From: Lachnospiraceae bacterium
GTDB lineage: Bacteria; Bacillota_A; Clostridia; Lachnospirales; Lachnospiraceae
Assembly (NCBI GenBank): GCA_017416505.1
Contig: JAFQCI010000147.1
Location: 168,424 to 232,423 of the forward strand
DNA: 64,000 bases
Reading direction: 5' to 3'
The translations under genes were made by a program, and so were the position numbers. This document shows, one piece after another, positions 35,096-42,876 of the stretch; position 1 is the stretch's first letter, and the number at the start of each line of letters is the position of its first letter. A model generated the notes under the pieces. It was given only the letters and a program-made list of their open reading frames with translations. It was not told the origin of the DNA and did not search any database.

Positions 35096-35104
35096 TGCTA
35101 CAAT
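35096..35104 (+). promoter_or_regulatory. Extended -10 promoter of pdxST
   Basis: TGCTACAAT is a TGn-extended -10 element 28 nt upstream of the pdxS ATG. No -35 at a proper distance is clear. Confidence 0.45.
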
Positions 35105-35132
35105 CATTTATCAAAAAAATGGAGGATTTGTT

Positions 35133-36008
35133 ATGAAGGAAAACAGATATGAATTAAACAAACAATTAGCACAAATGTTAAAAGGCGGAGTAATTATGGA
35201 TGTTACAACACCAGAACAGGCTAAGATTGCGGAAGAAGCCGGTGCCTGTGCAGTTATGGCGTTAGAAAGAATTCCTGCTGATATTCGTGCTGCAGGTGGA
35301 GTTTCCCGTATGAGTGACCCGAAAATGATAAAAGGAATCCAAGAGGCAGTATCAATTCCCGTTATGGCAAAATGCCGTATTGGCCACTTTGTAGAAGCTC
35401 AGATTTTAGAAGCCATTGAAATCGATTATATCGATGAAAGTGAAGTTCTTTCTCCTGCAGATGATAAATACCACATTGACAAAACACAATTCAAAGTTCC
35501 TTTCGTATGTGGTGCAAAAGATTTAGGAGAAGCACTTCGAAGAATTGCAGAAGGTGCTTCCATGATTCGTACAAAAGGCGAGCCTGGCACCGGAGATGTT
35601 GTACAGGCAGTAAGACATATGCGTGCAATGAACTCAGAAATCCGAAGAGTACAGAACCTTCGCAAGGATGAATTGTTTGAGGCTGCAAAACAATTACAGG
35701 TTCCTGTTGAACTACTAAACTATGTCCACGAAAACGGAAAATTACCAGTAGTAAATTTTGCAGCGGGTGGTGTTGCAACTCCTGCAGATGCAGCCTTAAT
35801 GATGCAGCTTGGGGCTGAAGGAGTATTCGTTGGTTCTGGTATCTTTAAATCCGGTGACCCGAAAAAAAGAGCTGCTTCCATCGTAAAAGCTGTAACAAAT
35901 TATCAGGATGCAAAGCTGATTGCAGAATTATCCACTGACCTTGGAGAAGCTATGGTTGGAATTAACGAACAGGAAATCGCATTATTAATGGCAGAAAGAG
36001 GGAAATAA
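35133..36008 (+). CDS. pdxS: Pyridoxal 5'-phosphate synthase subunit PdxS
   Basis: This 291-residue barrel enzyme makes pyridoxal 5'-phosphate from ribose 5-phosphate, glyceraldehyde 3-phosphate and ammonia. It has [21 protein letters not shown], the first active Lys in MAKCRIGHF, the phosphate-binding KGEPGTGD and the second active region [41 protein letters not shown] precedes the ATG. The stop codon abuts the start of pdxT, which supplies ammonia. Confidence 0.98.
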   Translation: MKENRYELNKQLAQMLKGGVIMDVTTPEQAKIAEEAGACAVMALERIPADIRAAGGVSRMSDPKMIKGIQEAVSIPVMAKCRIGHFVEAQILEAIEIDYIDESEVLSPADDKYHIDKTQFKVPFVCGAKDLGEALRRIAEGASMIRTKGEPGTGDVVQAVRHMRAMNSEIRRVQNLRKDELFEAAKQLQVPVELLNYVHENGKLPVVNFAAGGVATPADAALMMQLGAEGVFVGSGIFKSGDPKKRAASIVKAVTNYQDAKLIAELSTDLGEAMVGINEQEIALLMAERGK

Positions 36009-36578
36009 ATGAAAATCGGAGTGTTAGCAGTACAAGGGGCTTTTATAGAACATGAACATATGCTTCACAGTATGGGAATCGAAACCTTGGAAATCAGACA
36101 CAAAAAGGATTTAGAAAATGATTTTCAAGGCATCATCCTTCCTGGAGGAGAAAGTACCGTTATGGGAAAACTCCTTCTGGATGCTGATATGATGGAAACA
36201 TTAAAGACAAAAATCTCTCAGGGATTCCCAGTCTTCGGAACTTGTGCCGGCTTAATTTTGCTGGCAAAAGAAATATCCGGTGAATCAGGACATTTACAAA
36301 CCATGGATATTACAGTAAAAAGAAATGCCTACGGTAGACAGTTAGGAAGTTTCTATACAGAGCAAGAGTTTAAAGGACTAGGAACGGTTCCCATGACCTT
36401 CATCCGAGCCCCATATATTGAATCTGTAGAAAAAGATACGGAAGTTCTTGCTACAGTTGATGGTAACATAGTGGCAGCAAGACAAAAAAATCAGCTTGTA
36501 ACCGCCTTCCATCCTGAACTTAATTCTGACACCCGTATTCACCAATACTTTATTGATATGATTCAAAATAAAATTTAA
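36009..36578 (+). CDS. pdxT: Pyridoxal 5'-phosphate synthase glutaminase subunit PdxT
   Basis: This 189-residue class I glutaminase gives ammonia to PdxS. It has [16 protein letters not shown] at the start, [13 protein letters not shown], the nucleophile Cys in [11 protein letters not shown] (about 75-85), and the His-Glu pair in [17 protein letters not shown]. The gene begins immediately after the pdxS stop codon, so the subunits are made together. Confidence 0.98.
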   Translation: MKIGVLAVQGAFIEHEHMLHSMGIETLEIRHKKDLENDFQGIILPGGESTVMGKLLLDADMMETLKTKISQGFPVFGTCAGLILLAKEISGESGHLQTMDITVKRNAYGRQLGSFYTEQEFKGLGTVPMTFIRAPYIESVEKDTEVLATVDGNIVAARQKNQLVTAFHPELNSDTRIHQYFIDMIQNKI

Positions 36579-36605
36579 TTTACCATTACTTTCAATAATT
36601 CTTCT

Positions 36606-36659
36606 AACAAATATCACATTCCTATTCTTATAAAAAAGAAAGGGAATGTGATATTTGTT
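36606..36659. repeat. Perfect 17-bp inverted repeat after pdxT
   Basis: Arms at 36606-36622 and 36643-36659 (AACAAATATCACATTCC and its complement) extend inward by A/T pairs. It follows the pdxT stop by 27 nt but lacks the T-run of an intrinsic terminator; a GTTCAC-type dyad follows at 36662-36677. Confidence 0.75.
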
Positions 36660-36661
36660 AC

Positions 36662-36677
36662 TGTTCACATGTGAACA
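36662..36677. repeat. Dispersed palindrome TGTTCACATGTGAACA
   Basis: A perfect 16-bp palindrome of the same family as those at 8668, 12433 and 31803. Confidence 0.7.
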
Positions 36678-36740
36678 ATTACTTATATTTTGAATTTAAT
36701 TATTTTTCATCATATCCTTTCATTATTGTTTGATTAAATC

Positions 36741-37052
36741 TTATAATATACCTATGATAGAAAAAATATTTTCTATTTCTTTCCATGAAACAATATATTC
36801 ATTTAAAGCATCTTTTCCCTTGTCTGTGATTTTATAATACTTTCTCTGTGGTCCATTTGACACTTCACTATAATACATATCTGTTAATTCTTCCTTATTT
36901 AGTCGCCTCAAAATAGCATACAATGTACTTTCTTCTGTCTCTGGAAAAAACTCTTGAAGTTTTTTTATAATATCATACCCGTATCTATCCTCTTGTTTCA
37001 AAAGTTGTAAAATGCATATATTTAATATTCCTCGTTTTAATTGTGAATCCAT
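36741..37052 (-). CDS. PadR family transcriptional regulator
   Basis: This 103-residue winged-helix protein has the PadR pattern: KRGILNICILQLLKQEDRYGYDIIKKLQEFF, TEESTLYAILRRLNKEELTD and GPQRKYYKITDKGKDALNEY. It lacks the large effector domain, as in the short PadR-s2 class. It is the second gene after a HAAS membrane protein, the reverse of the order in the second PadR/HAAS locus at 47-48.7 kb. Twin palindromes at the operon promoter are its likely sites. Confidence 0.92.
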   Translation of the reverse strand: MDSQLKRGILNICILQLLKQEDRYGYDIIKKLQEFFPETEESTLYAILRRLNKEELTDMYYSEVSNGPQRKYYKITDKGKDALNEYIVSWKEIENIFSIIGIL

Positions 37053-37059
37053 ATTTCAT

Positions 37060-37866
37060 TTATTCCTTACAAATTCTTTTTTTAGATAAAGCAAAACATA
37101 AAATCATCGTTTCAATATAAATGCCAACACTTCCTAATATAAAACTTATATACTCTGATACATCATAAAGTAAATGCAATTGATTCATCATAAAAAATAG
37201 TAATGATACTACACCAGAAGTATGTAACATTGTGATAAATGTACCTTGTTTATCTCGCGCCATCTTATATATAGAAAAGTATATGTTCACTAAAAATAAG
37301 AGTATCAATGCAACAACACTAAGCATTGCACATATTTTCCCTATGTATATATATTTACATTTTGGCATAATAAAAATTTGAAATGCTAGTACCATTATAA
37401 CACTTCCCAAAATTATTATGTTTTCTATTTTAACATTTTTATCCTTTAGCATATATGTATTATACTTTTTACTTATTGTTTTCATTCCAAGTAAAAAGTA
37501 TATAAAATTTATGACTACCAAAAAGCATAAATAATTCACCGGATTTTCAATACATATCTTTAATAATACTATTTCTGATAAAAAAAACATTATATTAAGC
37601 AATAAAATTTGTATTGTGACATTATGAATAAAAATATATATTTTTGATGAATTACTTTTGTTCTCTAACAACAAGTTTTTTATTATTTTATTCACAGGCT
37701 CTAAATTAAGACAAATTTCTTCTTCACTTTTCCCTTGCAATGTTTCATTTGCAAACCATTCCTCATAATCATTTAAAATATTTGCAACCTCAACATCATT
37801 ATAATGGAACGCTAATCCAAAACTCAACTCATTAAAAAATCTTTGTTTTGAAACTGTTTTCTCCAT
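37060..37866 (-). CDS. HAAS (DUF1700-like) domain membrane protein
   Basis: This 268-residue protein begins with a soluble segment resembling the HAAS domain linked to PadR regulators (FFNELSFGLAFHYNDVEVANILNDYEEWF, then GKSEEEICLNL). About six to seven hydrophobic spans follow from residue 85 on. It may pass a membrane or ligand signal to the PadR protein encoded next. I start at 37866, 7 nt after a GGGGG run; the frame extends 72 nt upstream without a site. The hydrophobic part is not of a family I recognise. Confidence 0.7.
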   Translation of the reverse strand: MEKTVSKQRFFNELSFGLAFHYNDVEVANILNDYEEWFANETLQGKSEEEICLNLEPVNKIIKNLLLENKSNSSKIYIFIHNVTIQILLLNIMFFLSEIVLLKICIENPVNYLCFLVVINFIYFLLGMKTISKKYNTYMLKDKNVKIENIIILGSVIMVLAFQIFIMPKCKYIYIGKICAMLSVVALILLFLVNIYFSIYKMARDKQGTFITMLHTSGVVSLLFFMMNQLHLLYDVSEYISFILGSVGIYIETMILCFALSKKRICKE

Positions 37867-37885
37867 AAAGAATCCCCCTTCTTCT

Positions 37886-37906
37886 CTACTGTTCGTCAAA
37901 CAGTAG
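37886..37906. promoter_or_regulatory. Operator-like palindrome 1 (CTACTGTT-N5-AACAGTAG)
   Basis: A 21-bp dyad with 8-bp arms in the leader of the HAAS-PadR operon. The same arms occur at 37963-37983, 77 bp away. Confidence 0.75.
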
Positions 37907-37962
37907 TTAATCAAAAAAAAATTAAATGTAAGCAACATTAAATCTTTATTGCTAAAATCGTA

Positions 37963-37983
37963 CTACTGTTCAATAAACAGTAG
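37963..37983. promoter_or_regulatory. Operator-like palindrome 2 (CTACTGTT-N5-AACAGTAG)
   Basis: The second identical-arm dyad lies immediately downstream of the -10, at the expected start of transcription, the classic place for a repressor. The likely binder is the PadR protein at 36741. Confidence 0.75.
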
Positions 37984-37991
37984 CTAATTTT

Positions 37992-38020
37992 AATATAACC
38001 CATATTGATAACTTTGTCAA
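37992..38020 (-). promoter_or_regulatory. Sigma-A promoter of the HAAS-PadR operon
   Basis: TTGACA (38020-38015), 17 nt and TATATT (37997-37992) on the minus strand. Confidence 0.85.
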
Positions 38021-38077
38021 GCAATGCGAAAAGTTTTTATTCCTCAGAGCTGACACATATCTGTGCAAGAAGTTAAT

Positions 38078-38242
38078 TTAACGTCTCCTGAAGTCATCAT
38101 GGGGATCTATAATCCCTATCACTATCAAAGGAAAACAAATTAACTTTATCGGTAAAGTTATTGCAAAAATCAGAGTATTCCACGCGAGTTCAAGAATAGA
38201 TTCTGATATTGCCATAAATAATCTGTAAAAAAAGTTTTTCAT
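38078..38242 (-). CDS. Small transmembrane protein (54 aa)
   Basis: This short frame begins at ATG 38242 with GAGG 4 nt upstream and ends at TAA 38078. The product, MKNFFYRLFMAISESILELA..., has one long or two short hydrophobic segments (about 20-45) and the tail DPHDDFRRR. It is below common length cut-offs but has a good site and follows the ribbon-helix-helix gene by 37 nt on the same strand, so it looks like a real third gene of that operon. Function unknown. Confidence 0.5.
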   Translation of the reverse strand: MKNFFYRLFMAISESILELAWNTLIFAITLPIKLICFPLIVIGIIDPHDDFRRR

Positions 38243-38279
38243 AATACCTCACACCTTCCAAAGCTTGACGATTACTCTT

Positions 38280-38471
38280 TTATCCTTCTTCATGGACCGT
38301 TTTGATGCCACGCATAATAACATCATATTGTGTTTTGCTTAATTTTTTACAACATTTTTTAAGAAGTTCTTTATCTTCTTTTGTTGCTTTAATTTTAATC
38401 TGTTCTGATTTTGGGTTGTCGATTTTAGTCCTACCAGTTCGTGGACTTCTACAACACTTATTTTTATCCAA
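38280..38471 (-). CDS. Small CopG/ribbon-helix-helix-like DNA-binding protein
   Basis: This protein of about 63 residues contains GRTKIDNPKSEQIKIKATKED and then a helix pair, LLKKCCKKLSKTQYDVIMRGIKTVHEE. The pattern matches small G-R-x-K-x-D-N-P-K proteins that occur in mobile and accessory DNA and are thought to bind DNA as ribbon-helix-helix dimers. No ATG is present near the domain; a TTG at 38471 with GGA 7 nt upstream overlaps the stop of the preceding gene, and a TTG at 38498 is another option. Confidence 0.6.
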   Translation of the reverse strand: MDKNKCCRSPRTGRTKIDNPKSEQIKIKATKEDKELLKKCCKKLSKTQYDVIMRGIKTVHEEG

Positions 38472-38781
38472 AAATATTTCCACATTTATCACATACAAAT
38501 CTACTTACTTTCCTTGTAACAGCTTCCCTAACAACTTCCTCTTCGTGATTATAGACTGTGAACGGTTTAAACGGATTCATGTTTAATGTAGTCTTACCCC
38601 TTACTTTCCTTGGTAAGACTACTTCCTCTTCGATATAAACATGATAATGAGTCCCTCCGCATCTTGGACACTTTATTTGTTCCCCGTTATAATCTGGAAC
38701 TTTATCTTTTATCATGTATGGTGATATATAAACAAATACCAAAGCGGCTATAATTAGAATAGCAACAATATATTCTCCCAT
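38464..38781 (-). CDS. Membrane-anchored zinc-ribbon protein
   Basis: This 105-residue protein has one N-terminal membrane span (about 5-22), then CPRCGGTHYH and, at the end, CDKCGNIFG, which together make a four-Cys zinc ribbon split by a 60-residue charged insert. It heads a three-gene operon with the ribbon-helix-helix-like and small transmembrane proteins. No specific function is recognised. Confidence 0.65.
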   Translation of the reverse strand: MGEYIVAILIIAALVFVYISPYMIKDKVPDYNGEQIKCPRCGGTHYHVYIEEEVVLPRKVRGKTTLNMNPFKPFTVYNHEEEVVREAVTRKVSRFVCDKCGNIFG

Positions 38782-38892
38782 TAGAATCCCTCCCTAATAA
38801 TATATAGTTAAATATTACCATAAGAGTTAGATATTCGTCAATTACTAATTACTAAATGCAGCGGCGAGGAATAAACTTTTTTATTTCACCCA

Positions 38893-38918
38893 AAAGCGGC
38901 CTACCATAAAGCCGCTTT
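38893..38918. terminator. Hairpin after the truncated YhgE-like gene
   Basis: AAAGCGGC and GCCGCTTT form an 8-bp stem just past the stop at 38922. It has a TTTTGGG tail on the minus strand and a CTTTT tail on the plus strand. Confidence 0.65.
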
Positions 38919-38921
38919 CTT

Positions 38922-39937
38922 TTATTGAAACAAACTTATAAACTTTTCCCAGAGATTTTTCGATTCTTTTTCTTCCACCACTTCTTCTACTACTTCCACT
39001 TTTTCAATAGAAGCTGTCTTCATTACAAATTGCACACTTTTTACTTTGGTATTTTTTTCTGATACAAAAGATACCACCTCCACATCACTTCCAGATAGGG
39101 AAGAAATCAAGGAATCTACAGTATCACTTACCTGATTGCTGATATCAGCTGTTTTATCAGCAAACTCACCGGTTCCTTCTTTTAATTCTGAAGTTCCATC
39201 ATAAAGTTTCTTCACCGCATCCTTTAAGGTTTTTACAGAACCATCTAAAATTCCGGTATTTTCATACAAAAGACTCACATTTGAATTTAAGACTTTCGCA
39301 CCTTCTACTGCTTCCCCTACTGAAGCTGTATACGCTTTCAAACCTTCATAAAATAAGCTATAGTTATCCAGTTCTTCTTTTATGGCTGTTACATTGGCTG
39401 CCACAATACCATATAACTCCTGCGGTACAGCATTTGCATTTAGTTGCATTAACAACCCTTCTAAAACCTCAGAATAATTTTCCGGCATAAGGGTTACTTC
39501 CGGCAATCCATTCTTGGCAAGCTCTGAATTTAACATCATGGAAGATGCCTTACAAATCCCTTCAAATGCACTATAAGCACCATTTATCAATTCCTGATTC
39601 TTTTTCGTAATGTCTGAAAGCCCACTATATAAATCATTCGTTCCATCTTTTAATTGTCCCACTGTGGAATAAAGTTCTGTGGTTTTCTCTTTTAAAAGCC
39701 CTGTCGCATCGTAAAGCTCTTTAGTACCATCATTTAATTCATTTGAACCGTTGTTAAGGGTATTAACGGCACTCACCATTTCATCTACTTTTTCCTGAAT
39801 CCCAGTATCATCAACATCTACATCCAAGCTAAGTTTTACACCATTAATAGAGATTCCTTCCATTTCAAAATCTTGAACTTCCGCCGTAATCTCAATGTTC
39901 GTACCTTCTCCTAGAAGAAGTCGTAAGGAATAATACC
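38922..39937 (-). pseudogene. YhgE/Pip-like protein, 5' end lost at IS insertion
   Basis: The frame is open from the IS200/IS605 end (39937) to 38922, about 338 codons. It contains LLGEGTNIEITAEVQDFEMEGI, which belongs to the middle of a longer ectodomain, then many heptad-like repeats of the N/D-G-T-x-x-L-x-x-G kind (NDGTKELYDATG, KDGTNDLYSGL, YDGTSELKEGT) typical of YhgE/Pip-like membrane-linked proteins, and a C-terminal KNLWEKFISLF. No membrane span remains. An internal Met at 39863 could allow a shorter product. The missing N-terminus and the remnant at 41979 indicate a deletion at the insertion site. Confidence 0.7.
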
Positions 39938-39939
39938 AT

Positions 39940-40095
39940 TGACGCTCCCCTAAGCTAAAGCTTAGGGGATTCTTGCTTCTTAGACCTCGTAACCTACTAT
40001 CTCCACAAGCGTGTATGTTCGGGTTCGCCCAACCCTACATCATTATTTATGCTTTACGATACAATCTGGAACTCGTCAGAATTGCTAATTATATC
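39940..40095 (-). ncRNA. Omega-RNA-like 3' end of the IS605 element
   Basis: After the tnpB stop the minus strand carries a GGTTGGGCGAACCC hairpin, a GGTTACGAGGTCTAAGAAGC stretch and the terminal CCCCTAAGC hairpin ending in GAGCGTCAA. This layout resembles the guide-RNA scaffold that overlaps tnpB ends and uses flanking DNA as guide. With tnpB broken it could act only with a TnpB supplied elsewhere. The 5' end of the RNA is not defined. Confidence 0.5.
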
Positions 40096-40320
40096 TTATG
40101 ATGTGACTATTCTTTTGCCTTCGGCAAGAATATTATCGGCTGCATTTTCATCTCTGTCGTGAAATGTACCACAATTAGGGCATGTACAATACCTTACAGA
40201 CAAATCTTTAGTGGCAATATTCTTATACCCACAACAATTACAAGTCTGAGAACTAGGATAGTAAGTATTGATTTTTACATATTCTCTACCGTATCAATCT
40301 GATTTGTATCTTAGCTAAAA
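40096..40320 (-). pseudogene. tnpB: TnpB C-terminal remnant
   Basis: Reading the minus strand gives [35 protein letters not shown], then [21 protein letters not shown] and ...IVTS. These are the zinc-ribbon and last RuvC motif (DRDxNAA) of TnpB. The expected Trp codon at 40296-40294 is TGA, and an expected Gln codon at 40317-40315 is TAG. The central RuvC region is missing. It is therefore inactive. Confidence 0.85.
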
Positions 40321-40364
40321 AATCTATTTTACTTCATTAAACCTACCTAAACTTATAAACCACC

Positions 40365-40709
40365 TTAAACCTTTTTAGAATCAATATCATTAATATTATT
40401 TTGTTCTGTACTATTTAATTTTACCTTTTTATATCTTGCAACAAAATACCGAACTAGCATATAAATAGCTGTGACTACAGCTAAGATTACTGCACTCACT
40501 TCTAAAATTATAATTATAAAACCAAAAATACATATGTAACAAAATACCCCTAATACTCTACTATATTCATCAGTAAAATAAGGAATAGGTAATCCTAAAT
40601 TTATAAAGTATACTAAAAAACATAATGTTATTATTAAATGTACTGCTAAGTACACTAAATAAATTTTATTTCTAAGCATACTTTTATTTAAAGCTTTAAT
40701 TTTTTTCAT
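40365..40709 (-). CDS. Membrane protein ORF inside the broken tnpB
   Basis: This 114-residue protein has a basic N-terminus, two to three hydrophobic spans (about 17-40, 52-85) and a polar Asn/Lys-rich tail. It occupies the place of the tnpB core, between the N- and C-terminal remnants, and overlaps the end of the upstream frame. The ribosome binding site is weak. It is either captured cargo or a chance frame; the amino-acid composition and length favour a real membrane protein. Confidence 0.45.
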   Translation of the reverse strand: MKKIKALNKSMLRNKIYLVYLAVHLIITLCFLVYFINLGLPIPYFTDEYSRVLGVFCYICIFGFIIIILEVSAVILAVVTAIYMLVRYFVARYKKVKLNSTEQNNINDIDSKKV

Positions 40710-41043
40710 AATAATCAACTATCCTCTCGTTTTCTTCATAATGAGCAATCTTATCTGCAAGCATAATGTTCCACAAAAATCTACAACAACCAAAACATTT
40801 CTGAAAGAAAATCTGCTGTTCCTTATTAGGGTATAATCTAAATTTGTAACCTTTCATTACTCTATGACAATGCAGGCTATCAATCTCAAATACATAAGAA
40901 TCATTTACAAGAGATACCCCTTTGATTTCTATACCAGATTCACAAAAAGAGATAATATCTAAAAATGAGCAGGACTCAATAACACCGTCATTGGTGTCTA
41001 ATACATCATACAAATTATTTGTTTTAGATACTATCTCAAACAT
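40696..41043 (-). CDS. Small unknown domain fused in frame to the TnpB N-terminus
   Basis: This 115-residue frame has two parts. Residues 1-62 (MFEIVSKTNNLYDVLDTNDG...) form a small beta-type domain that I know only from proteins of mobile elements. Residues 63-115 start MKGYKFRLYPNKEQQ and continue with CFGCCRFLWNIMLADKIAHYEEN, the N-terminus of TnpB. The frame ends where the RuvC core should begin. Whether the fusion is ancestral or a result of decay is not clear. Its ATG lies one nt after the stop of the HTH gene. Confidence 0.6.
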   Translation of the reverse strand: MFEIVSKTNNLYDVLDTNDGVIESCSFLDIISFCESGIEIKGVSLVNDSYVFEIDSLHCHRVMKGYKFRLYPNKEQQIFFQKCFGCCRFLWNIMLADKIAHYEENERIVDYYEKN

Positions 41044-41044
41044 A

Positions 41045-41227
41045 TTAGTTCATCCTTTCCTCATATTCTAAGATTTTCTGTATCATATACAGAACGTGTT
41101 CTGGTGTATTTCGCTGACCTTGTTCCCAGCTTTGAACAGCTCGAATACTTAAATGAAATTTTTTGGCGAACTGGCTTTGACTCAAACCAGTTTGTTTTCG
41201 TAACTCTAAAATTGTAATAATCTTCAT
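41045..41227 (-). CDS. Small HTH (XRE-type) protein within the IS element
   Basis: This 60-residue protein is a bare helix-turn-helix: ELRKQTGLSQSQFAKKFHLSIRAVQSWEQGQRNTPEH. I choose the Met at 41227 as the start; the frame extends six codons further. It is coupled to the next ORF (one-nt gap). It may control transposition or belong with the fused domain as a two-gene cargo cassette. Confidence 0.7.
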   Translation of the reverse strand: MKIITILELRKQTGLSQSQFAKKFHLSIRAVQSWEQGQRNTPEHVLYMIQKILEYEERMN

Positions 41228-41298
41228 ATAATAATTATAATACATTGTGTCACTTTTTGCAACTTTATCTCAAAAATACTTTATAATTCTTGAGTGTT

Positions 41299-41709
41299 TT
41301 ACTTACCTTGATTTTCAATATAAGACTTCAAAGTTTCCTGACTAACATTACCGATAGAACTGATGAAATATCCATCTGAGAAAAAGGTCTTTTCTTTCCA
41401 AAAACATTTACTAAGATATGCAGGATATTTTTCCCATATATGATAGGAAATATATGATTTCATAGTTCGCACCAGATTAGAAAGATTTATATTAGGTGTG
41501 GTTTCAATCATATAATGTATATGGTCTTTATCAACTTCCATGTAATGAATAGTCACATTGTGTTTTTGACAACTTTCTAACGATAATCGTTTTACATCTG
41601 CAATTATATTAGGTGATGATAACAACTTTCTTCTGTATTTACAGACGAAAATTAGATGGTATTGTAAAAGATATTTGCTATGACTTCCAAATTTATATGC
41701 ATTTGCCAT
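41299..41709 (-). CDS. tnpA: IS200/IS605 family transposase TnpA
   Basis: This 136-residue HUH single-strand transposase has the start SKYLLQYHLIFVCKYRRKLL, the metal-binding HUH triplet HIH in VDKDHIHYMIETTP (about 63-72), the FWKEKTFFSDGYFISSIG motif and the catalytic Tyr in LKSYIENQ. Length is normal and no stop interrupts it. It excises and inserts single-stranded circles using the subterminal hairpins. Confidence 0.95.
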   Translation of the reverse strand: MANAYKFGSHSKYLLQYHLIFVCKYRRKLLSSPNIIADVKRLSLESCQKHNVTIHYMEVDKDHIHYMIETTPNINLSNLVRTMKSYISYHIWEKYPAYLSKCFWKEKTFFSDGYFISSIGNVSQETLKSYIENQGK

Positions 41710-41796
41710 AGTAACTAACTCCTTTCCAAGTAATCTTTAAAAAGAGTAGTTCCATATTAACCTTTACAGAACAAATTTCGCAAAACAAAGCCCGAC

Positions 41797-41979
41797 TTAG
41801 GTCGGGCTGATAGGCGTTACATCCTCGAAGCTAAAGCTTCGAGGTTTTACCGCTAAAATTATAAAAAGAATGAAAAATCCTAATAAAATCTGATTCTGAT
41901 GATTTACAATGCCAGTATAAAATCTATACAGATATCCTTCCTGGGACTTTTTATTCCTTGAATGTTTTTTCGATTTCAT
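41797..41979 (-). pseudogene. N-terminal remnant of a transporter gene cut by the IS element
   Basis: The host part (41979 to about 41850) encodes a Lys-rich start, then YRFYTGIVNHQNQILLGFFILFIILA, which resembles the first membrane span of MMPL/RND-type transporters. The frame then runs into the IS left end and stops at 41797. GGAG precedes the ATG at 41979. The rest of the gene is gone, not found on the other side of the IS, which instead abuts a YhgE-like ectodomain. Confidence 0.55.
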
Positions 41980-42226
41980 CACTATCCTGCTCCTTTCCAT
42001 AATCCCCAATCATCCTGGCTATAAATTGCCCTGGATAATTTTGGATAAAGTATACAGAACAAAATTTTAAAATAAAACGGTCAAAACAACAGATTTGGGT
42101 AAAATACGGACAAAAGTAGTGTATTTGATGGTCAAATTTCAGATATGCCCCACAAATGTCCATCATTGTCCATTGAAGAATTTATGGGACAACTGTATAA
42201 TAAAGAAAAAAAAATTGGAGAACCAT

Positions 42227-42801
42227 ATGAAACATGAAATCACATCCCTAAATACAAAAAAGCACTTGCTGCATCTTTGAAAAAGTCAATGAGAGAGAAA
42301 CCATTTTCCAAAATTACAGTAAGTGAAATTATAAAAGACTGTGGCGTAAACCGTAAAACACTTTATTATCACTTTTCAGACATTTATGCTTTATTAAAAT
42401 GGGTATTTGAAGAAGAAGCCATTGAAGTGGTAAAGCATTTTGATTTAGTGTCAGATTATGAAGATGCTATTTATTTCGTCATGGATTATGTAGAAAAAAA
42501 AGATTATATTATCAGTTGTGCTTACGACTCTATTGGCAGAGAGGAAATGAAACGCTTCTTTTTTGCCGACTTTTTCAGTGTAGTTTCTTCTGTCATTGAT
42601 GCTGCCCAGAAAAAATTAGATTTTGAAATAGAAGCTGATTTCAAAGATTACATTGCGAAATTCTATACCGAAGCCCTTTCCGGTATGCTCATCGACTGGA
42701 TAAAAGAAAAGAAATGTCGTGATAAAGAAAAAACCGTAAAATATCTTACTACTATCATTGCAACCGCTTTAGAAAGTATGGAAAAAAAGGATTCCCATTA
42801 A
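42227..42801 (+). pseudogene. TetR family regulator with a one-base frameshift near its start
   Basis: The ATG at 42227 has TTGGAG 6 nt upstream and starts MKHEITSLNTKK; after the A6 run at 42256-42261 the frame is lost and stops. Adding one A restores a frame reading KALAASLKKSMREKPFSKITV, a standard TetR N-terminus, with ITVSEIIKDCGVNRKTLYYHF as the helix-turn-helix and a C-terminal domain to 42801. It is divergent from the truncated transporter genes it probably controlled. A TTG at 42277 could give an N-terminally shortened protein. Confidence 0.8.
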
Positions 42802-42810
42802 AGGAATCCT
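42788..42810 (+). terminator. Hairpin at the end of the TetR gene
   Basis: AGGATTCC and GGAATCCT form an 8-bp stem that spans the stop codon; the T-run after it is weak. Confidence 0.5.
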
Positions 42811-42876
42811 CGTATTTCATCATTTTACAAACTATATATACTTATTGAAAATAATGGTTTAAATAAACATTAGGTT

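Larger units (their letters stand above)
39940..41850 (-). mobile_element. Decaying IS200/IS605-family element with cargo
   Basis: The element is bounded by matching subterminal hairpins with the same AAGC-TAAA-GCTT core: CCTCGAAGC-TAAA-GCTTCGAGG (41823-41844) at the left end and CCCCTAAGC-TAAA-GCTTAGGGG (39947-39968) at the right. In minus-strand order it holds tnpA, a small HTH gene, an ORF fused to the start of tnpB, a membrane-protein ORF, and the end of tnpB. The exact ends are approximate. The tnpA gene is intact, so it may still move, while tnpB is broken. Confidence 0.85.

Noticed and set aside
42095..42280. Separate small gene before the TetR gene
   Set aside because: Its last part is the true N-terminus of the TetR protein before the frameshift; the preceding part has no ribosome site.
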